64,000 bases of DNA from the NCBI GenBank assembly GCA_022592435.1, contig JABYQS010000082.1, forward strand, positions 1 to 64,000, read 5' to 3'. Under the pieces are notes generated by a model. That model saw only the letters and a program-made list of their open reading frames with translations. It was not told the origin of the DNA and did not search any database. The DNA comes from Cerioporus squamosus. Lineage: Eukaryota; Basidiomycota; Agaricomycetes; Polyporales; Polyporaceae. Shown piece after piece: positions 58,192 to 64,000 of this stretch. Numbering within the stretch: position 1 is the first letter of the stretch; each line of letters begins with the position of its first letter. The position numbers and the translations under genes were made by a program.

Positions 58192-59534
58192 TTCGACGTG
58201 TCGGGAGAGACGGAAGATGACGAGGACAGTGCAGTCAGCGGAGAAGGGTGTCCTAGAGCAAGCCAAGCAAAAGTAAGAGACATCCCGAAAGCCAAATGTC
58301 CCTTCATTCAAGGCTAATGAGCGATGCTGTGGCCCGACGGGGTATCGAGGTTCGTCCATCGCTGAAAGACAGTACAAGAGCTTGGAAGGTACCCCATAGC
58401 AACTGGTCACCCTCGAGGACGGTCTGCCCGGCAGCTGGATTGCCACTTGTATACCCTCCTTTTCTTCGCGAGCTCGAGTACAAGAGCGACGTTGTTCTCG
58501 GCGATAGCGATGGTCGACGGCCTTGTAGTTTGGCGCGCCTACAGACAACGCGCCATGAAGGACTTCTATTTTGGGAGGGCAAGAGCCAACCATCCGGAAA
58601 CGTAAGCATCCACAGCAATAAAGGTGCGTATACACTACATTCCAGGTCCTCAGCCTTCCTAGACGCAGACAGGGAGTTCTCTGTAACACGGACGCACTTC
58701 TGGGCTGGGTTGATGGGTTGAACTTGTGTTCGCCAGCGAGGCCGGTCTTGATTTCTCGGGATTGAGGCATGTGTGCGAGCCCAGAGCTTCAAGTCTCCTT
58801 CAAAGCAATCACTAGAGGTTTTCCAGGTTCTCGTGTTGTTTCAAGCAGCGGATGAGATTTAGGAGTGCGAGTGACTGTCATGGTTGGGGTCAAGTCGTCA
58901 AAGGCCCAAAGCGCCCGAGAGCGCGCCTCGTTTGCCTTTTTCGGATATGCGGCGGCTTCGAGCTCGGCGTTGTGGCGCACCGTCAGCGCTGGTCGTTCAC
59001 AGATCGGACGACATCCATGACCAGTCGAAAGCAAATCACAAGCTTCGAACGACAAGACACCTTGGATTTAACCGGTATAGGGGAAAAATACATGATCTAG
59101 AAGTACTCGTACAACATCACGAGGATCGTCGTACACGACATCAGGAAGCGGGTCGAGGGGACATATGCTTCCGCCTGGGGCGGGGTGGCAACTGGGCAAT
59201 CCCATCTGGCTCAGCATGGTAGCGTGCCATGCCCGCAGCCTATGCATCTGGCCCCGCTTGCTGATATAGCCTGCGAGATGGACTCAGAGCGTCGCCACAA
59301 CGTGAATAGGACCACACCGGTGAGCAATAGATATCACGGAGGACAAAAGTCCATGAAGATAGCATGTGACTAATGGAAGGCATGCGGACAGTAGGAGGGA
59401 ACCTGTCCTGCAGCGCGACTGAGCCGCGCGTGCAGGACATCGAGTGTGGCGATGTTCCGAAGGCGCAATTCCAAGGCGGTGTTGGGGCGGCGGCAAAGAG
59501 TCGTGGCCAACTTGAACGACGATGACGGCGGCAA
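58192..59534. other. Intergenic region
   Basis: Overlapping short frames on both strands, none with a domain or a full splice chain. Nothing supported. Confidence 0.4.
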
Positions 59535-60693
59535 CTAGACGGGCAGCTTAACCTGCACAGCGACGTGGCCGTTTACTTCCCATGCCGCGGTATGCAGGTG
59601 TATGCCTTTCTCTGACGACGACGGGGTCAGGAGGGAGGCGGTGACAGAGGAGGTAGTGGCAGCGGCGGGGAGGGTAGCCGAGGAGCGTTGGAAGATTCCG
59701 GAGAATATCCGGAAGGGGCCGGGGAAGCCGCGTCGCTCCTTGTGCCCAGTTTGAGCGCTGTTGACACTCGGCGAGTGCTTGCCGGCTCGATGGAGGACGA
59801 CCCTCTCAACACGGCGTGTACCGAGCGCAGCTTTCTCCTTCGAGCGGAAGGCCAGAGGTGGCAGAGCACGCGCCTTGAGGTTTGCGGGTGATGCAGGTGC
59901 TGGCTGCTCAGCAGCAGCAATACGACGGAGAGGTGCGTGGCGGTAGGTGCAGAGGCGTCGAGGACGTGCTCCGTGGACAGCGGAACAGCGGATTTGTCCG
60001 GATGAGTGAACATGTCGATGGTGCAAGGCTTGAGCGTACACGCCACACCAGCCGGGCGTTCGGCAGGGTCAGGATTGAGAGTGTCTCTGCAACCGGCTGA
60101 TCAGAAGCATGTCATAGTATAGAAACGTCCTTACCTCGTTGGGCGTACTTCTCCAGCGTCGGGTTCGTTGTATGACCCATCCGGTTCAGCCGTTGCCTCC
60201 CTCTCGAACTACTAACTAGTCTGGCTGTGAGCCACTGAAGTGCACAGCGGTGGCGAGGATTATACTCACTGCAATCTGCCCACGCATGATGCACAAGTCG
60301 TTTGATGTGGCGATGTTGCCCGACAAGCCGCCCATCCAGTGCACCAGCTCGTGCCAACGACTGTTGATGGTGTAGACCTGCGCGCGATATTCGTCCGCAC
60401 ATAGCTTGGCACTGGCAGCTCGTGAGTGTTGTTACAAGCATGATGAGAACCTGATGAGTGACGTACGCCCAAATACGGGAGCTGAAGTCCACGTCGTAGT
60501 GGCGATAGTCGATCGTACCCTCCTCCAAGGCGGAACGCAGTAGTGCTTCGGTTTCGGAGAGGAGAGCGTCAAGGTGGCGCATCTTGGCCGAGGGCATGGC
60601 GTCCCTCAGCCAGCCATGGATAGTGGGGATGAAGAACACAGTCGCGAGCACGCTGGATACGAACCCGAACATCTGAAAGCCCACTGCTAACAT
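59535..60693 (-). CDS. Protein of unknown function with N-terminal membrane segment
   Basis: Exons 60693-60467, 60411-60270, 60208-60135, 60086-59927 and 59873-59535, 313 residues; the total is a multiple of three, which supports the chain. The start may instead be the in-frame ATG at 60672. N-terminal hydrophobic helix (FGFVSSVLATVFFIPTIHGW), then a helical part (HLDALLSETEALLRSALEEG, AQVYTINSRWHELVHWMGGL), then Ala/Pro/Ser-rich sequence, ending EVNGHVAVQVKLPV. The last intron has a poor donor (GTCGTA), so that junction is tentative. No family recognised. It resembles the neighbour at 56.9-58.2 kb only in general layout. Confidence 0.5.
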
Positions 60694-61880
60694 AGCGGGA
60701 TGCCAGCGTTAGAAGCGGCACGATGTACTTGAAAATTGCAGGGTTGAGAGATACGGAGGCAAGAAATGTTGCTCAGGTGGTGGGGTTGGGATGGGAGGAT
60801 CACATCGCCACTAGGAGAGCAGGTCAACATATAAGGCATGATCAGGGAGGTGCATCGTGTTCGGAACGTGGGGCAGAGGGGCACATGCAAAAGAAAGCAA
60901 GCCGCTGGCATGAAGATCTCGGACGCAATACGTGCCTGGGATGACTCTGCGAGCTTGAGCCATACTGAAATCAAGCACTGGCCCGTCGCCGAAGGGTATA
61001 CGCGTCGAAGGCATGACCAGGGTTGTTATAAGGCATCGCCCCTCCGGGCAGACCTGGCCACTAGTGCGGTCTCCGCGCACTGTAGTAAGGTTGGCTTCAT
61101 GCACGGGTGACCACTGCCACGTGGCCTCGCAAGTCTAACTCCTCCACGAAGAAAGAAAAAAATAAGAAATCGACTTGCGCCAAGTTGTTTGGTTGGCAAT
61201 TGTCTACAACTTGGCGCAAGCCAAATTTTCGAAAACGGGATGCGCGAGGAGGAGATAGGTTTTCGAGTTCTGGCGGGGACCACGTGGCAGTGGTCGCCCG
61301 TGCATGAAGCCAACCTTACTAGAGGACGTCCGAGTTGTCTCGTGCTGGATGGCGACTCGGGGATACTGAAAGTATAGTAGTGCTGACGCGGCATGCTCGG
61401 GCGGGCTCTCGCCCGCCCTCGCTCATGATACATACAGTACTTGACAATGACTCTGCCAATATCTGAGTCTTCTCAGATGCACGCCGGAGCTGCGCCGGAG
61501 GCGTCATGCTCGGGCGTGTTTGGCTTCTGACTGCCGCATTGCGCTCGGCTAGTGGTCTTCGATAACCATTTACGGGAGCGTTGCTTCCAAAGAGAAGTCC
61601 ATGTGGGAAACATATACCCTGCATGACCGTCTGAAACACCAAACCACGCGAGACCCCACTCTCCCACCCCTACAGACCTTGCAATTACTCCCTCCAAGAC
61701 CTGTCCACTTCTCGTGGCCAGGAATCAGCTTCGCGCGGGCGTCCCATGCCGCCCAAACATACTTACTATATCGGTTAAGACTCCACGCGTCCAACACGTT
61801 GTTGGGCTTCTTCCGACCGCCAGCACTCCCGGGCGCTGCTCCTCCGTCCTCCGCACTCATCTTGCTCTTGTGCTCAGGTC
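60694..61880. other. Divergent promoter region with a foldback element
   Basis: Between the unknown minus-strand gene and the kinase-like gene. Holds the MITE-like element at 61085-61319. A minus-strand frame at 61570-61860 (MSAEDGGAAPGSAGGRKKPN...) looks partly coding but stands alone. Confidence 0.4.
61085..61319. mobile_element. Foldback / MITE-like element flanked by TA
   Basis: The outer inverted repeat pairs 61084-61124 with 61280-61320: 41 bp with one mismatch, and both ends begin AGTAAGGTTGGCTTCATGCA when read inward. TA flanks both sides, as for Tc1/mariner-type insertions. Inside lies a second, perfect 15-bp inverted repeat (61175-61189 with 61207-61221, loop 17 nt) on nearly the same centre, so the whole unit can fold into one long hairpin. 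No coding capacity. An RNA hairpin source is an alternative. Confidence 0.65.
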
Positions 61881-63234
61881 ATGTTCGACACGGGCAACAA
61901 GAAGCGGTTGCCCCGACATGCTGTTTTGAGCGATGACGCCGTCGCACGTTCCGCACGGACTACCCAGCTAGGCGCCTACAACCTCATTCCAACTGAGCTT
62001 TTTTGGCAGGTCAGACAACCCCTCCTCAACGAACATGGTTACCGATTAAGACCAAGATACTCCCCTGAATGGAAACCCTCGTGGACAGGAACTAATCTGT
62101 CCCCCGCTTTCTGCGAAGACTCGATCATACTAAGTGTAAGCACACTTTTTCCGAACACTTTGAACCGTCGGTTGACTAACCATGGAGTCGACAATGTCAG
62201 ACAGCTGAAGTTATCGATGCTCGACGTCACAGTGACAACGCTCTCGTTGCAATCAAGTCGCTTCCTAAGGACACCGCAGAAATACACATCGCCCAATTTC
62301 TATCGTCCATCCAGGATTCTCGTAACCATTGCGTACCTGTCCTCGATGTCTTTGACGATCCCTTCGATCCCGAATTCGCTTTTCTCGTGATGCCTTTCCT
62401 TCGACAATGCAACGACCCGCCATTCACCTCGGTGGGCGAAGTGATCGACTTCATGGACCAAACCATTGAGGTAAACTCTCATAGCACTCGCCGTACATTG
62501 TGATTGAACTGGTATTAGGGACTTGCTTTCCTCCACCAGAACCTCGTCGCTCATCGGTAAGACCTGCTGAGGCCAATGGCACTCATCTATTGACATAATC
62601 CCAGCGACATTGCCGTGCCAAACATCATGATGGATGCCAGACCGCTGTATCCCGAAGGATACCACCCAGTTCGACAGAACTACACCGCGGACGCCTTGTA
62701 CAGGACATCCCCTCTTTCACGAACCGACAGACCTGTAAGATACTACATCATCGACTTCGGCCTCTCCGTGCAGTTCCCCAAAGGAGCGTCCCCCTACGTC
62801 GTAGGCGATGTCGGGCGAGACACCGAAGTCCCCGAGTTGTCGGAAACTGTCCCCTACGACGCCTTCAAGGTCGATGTCATGTCCCTGGGGAACTTGTTCT
62901 ACAAGGAGTTTTACCAGGTACGCCCCGCTCTTCCTTCCCTCCCCGTCGCGCCGCAGCCCCTGCTTCCTTGGCCCCGCTAACGGCCCAGCAGCTGTACAAC
63001 AGCATGGACTTCATGGAGGACCTGCTCGTTCTCATGCGGCAACCTCAGCCTGAGGCGCGGCCGACCATGGACCAGGTGCTCGGAACCTGGAAGCACATCA
63101 AGACGACGTTCCACCCCTCGCTATACCGCTGGCGGCTTGGCTCGAAGTCGGAGCCGGCGATCGAGCGCATGTTCAACAATACGGTTGCCGCGGCGTGGAA
63201 CGGGCTCTACAGCCTGCGGAAGCTCGTTCACTAG
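61881..63234 (+). CDS. Fungal protein-kinase-like protein
   Basis: Exons 61881-62133, 62205-62470, 62519-62556, 62605-62917 and 62992-63234, 370 residues. Kinase landmarks: VAIKSLP (ATP-binding Lys), hinge-like FLVMPFLR, catalytic loop AHRDIAVPNIMMD across an intron, DFGLSVQFP (DFG) and a C-lobe region VDVMSLGNLFYKEFY. RPTMDQVLGTWKHIK is the end of the domain. A glycine-rich loop is not obvious (TEVIDARRHSDNALVAIK), as in many expanded Agaricomycete kinase-like families. It may phosphorylate proteins or be a weak kinase. The 38-nt exon 3 is held by good splice sites and frame. Confidence 0.8.
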
Positions 63235-64000
63235 GAGTCGTGTCTTATTCGGATTGTATTGTGAGGCACGTTTCTTCGCTGCGCGTCGAGCATGTTCTCA
63301 ATCCCGCCCCAGGTGTATCATTCGGTGTATCATTGGCTCCGTCTACGCTATCGACGTCATCGGGATTGTTATCGTGGTTTCGGTTGCTTTCTGTATTCAG
63401 GTGTATCACCAGGACTTCTGTGCTGCGGGTCGGTTCCTGGTCTTCCTCCCCTTCCCCGTCGCTTATCACTTTTATGACATCCGCAGGCTCGGCCTTGTAC
63501 GTAGTCCCTATTCGTCGAATGAACCTTGGGAACATACCTACGTTCGACTGCGCGAAAGCTGCCGTCGCAAGCCAGCCTTTTCTCTGCGCAAGTGCAAGTG
63601 CGATTATCCGGCAATGGCTCGCGGTTCCAACTTCGAGCGCTCAAGCACAAACGCTTGGGGTGCTTGCGGTCACTCTCGACTCTCGAGTCAGCTCCTAGTG
63701 GACGAAGTACGAGCGGGGCTTTCACAGTGTCCGGAACGGCAATCTTTAGATATGCAGGCCTCCAACGTACAGTTCAGAGCACCACATGCGGGCAAAGTCT
63801 TACAAGGGCGGATTACTTTACAACAGTGGAGAGCGGAAGAGACGGAACATACGATCATGGGAGACGGGTATCTATCCTTAACCGGGTGTAGTCCAGCGGC
63901 GATTGCCTAGGATCAAGCCGAGACACGCACTACCTTCTCGCCTACCGAATCTCTATCGCAATCGTGATCGTCCTGGATCAGCTCGAACGCAGCGAGCTCT
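63235..64000. other. Window end without a supported gene
   Basis: 3' flank of the kinase-like gene. Several overlapping open frames, none with domain or splice support. Confidence 0.4.

Noticed and set aside
61570..61860. Minus-strand gene starting MSAEDGGAAPGSAGG
   Set aside because: Isolated frame 20 bp from the kinase start; no continuation exon or domain found.
1..64000. CRISPR arrays, prokaryotic operons, viral genes, secondary-metabolite core enzymes
   Set aside because: None seen; the window is ordinary eukaryotic spliced sequence.

Overview
This window is nuclear DNA of a filamentous basidiomycete, most likely a wood- or litter-decaying Agaricomycete. Genes are dense and lie on both strands. 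They are cut by many short introns (mostly 48-80 nt, GTRNGY donors, CTRAY-type branch sites), codons are rich in third-position G/C, and a secreted CBM1-linked esterase suggests plant cell-wall breakdown. I placed exon borders by eye and checked them by reading frame: summed exon lengths divide by three in every complete model except TIM50, which is one base short. The species cannot be named from the sequence.

Layout. 0.7-5.5 kb: a TOS1-like cell-wall glycosidase (minus) and a single C2H2 zinc-finger protein (plus). 6.1-13.9 kb: three paralogues of an unnamed family, one on minus and two on plus. They share a PYP-motif N-terminus, a C-x2-H-x3-C-x4-C motif, a charged helix and a proline-rich tail; one carries ten Trp residues in a GW/WG-rich tail. 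This cluster is my best candidate for an undescribed system. 14.6-19.4 kb: a CBM1-CE16 acetylesterase with an apparent 2-nt exon, TIM50, and a small conserved protein. 19.4-22 kb: gene-poor, AT-richer DNA with two short interstitial telomere-like repeats.

22-37 kb: an F-box/LRR-like protein, CMC4, INO1 (inositol-3-phosphate synthase), and a 2154-residue PH-RasGEF-PH-RhoGAP protein with 12 exons. 37-45 kb: a second F-box protein, an intron-containing tRNA-Asp(GTC), a second TOS1-like gene and a DUF1776 protein. 44.8-56.5 kb: two inverted NmrA-type oxidoreductase paralogues flank a single-pass membrane protein, the vacuolar protease PFF1, ribosomal protein uL23 (RPL25) and a twin-ATPase ABC protein. 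56.8-63.2 kb: two lineage-type membrane or unknown genes, a foldback (MITE-like) element flanked by TA, and a fungal protein-kinase-like gene.

The core genes (TIM50, CMC4, INO1, RPL25, PFF1) are housekeeping and independent of each other. The accessory signal is local duplication: TOS1 x2, the PYP/GW family x3, NmrA x2. Two genes (TOS1 copy A and TIM50) each seem to lack one G in a G-run, which suggests homopolymer errors in the assembly rather than two real mutations.
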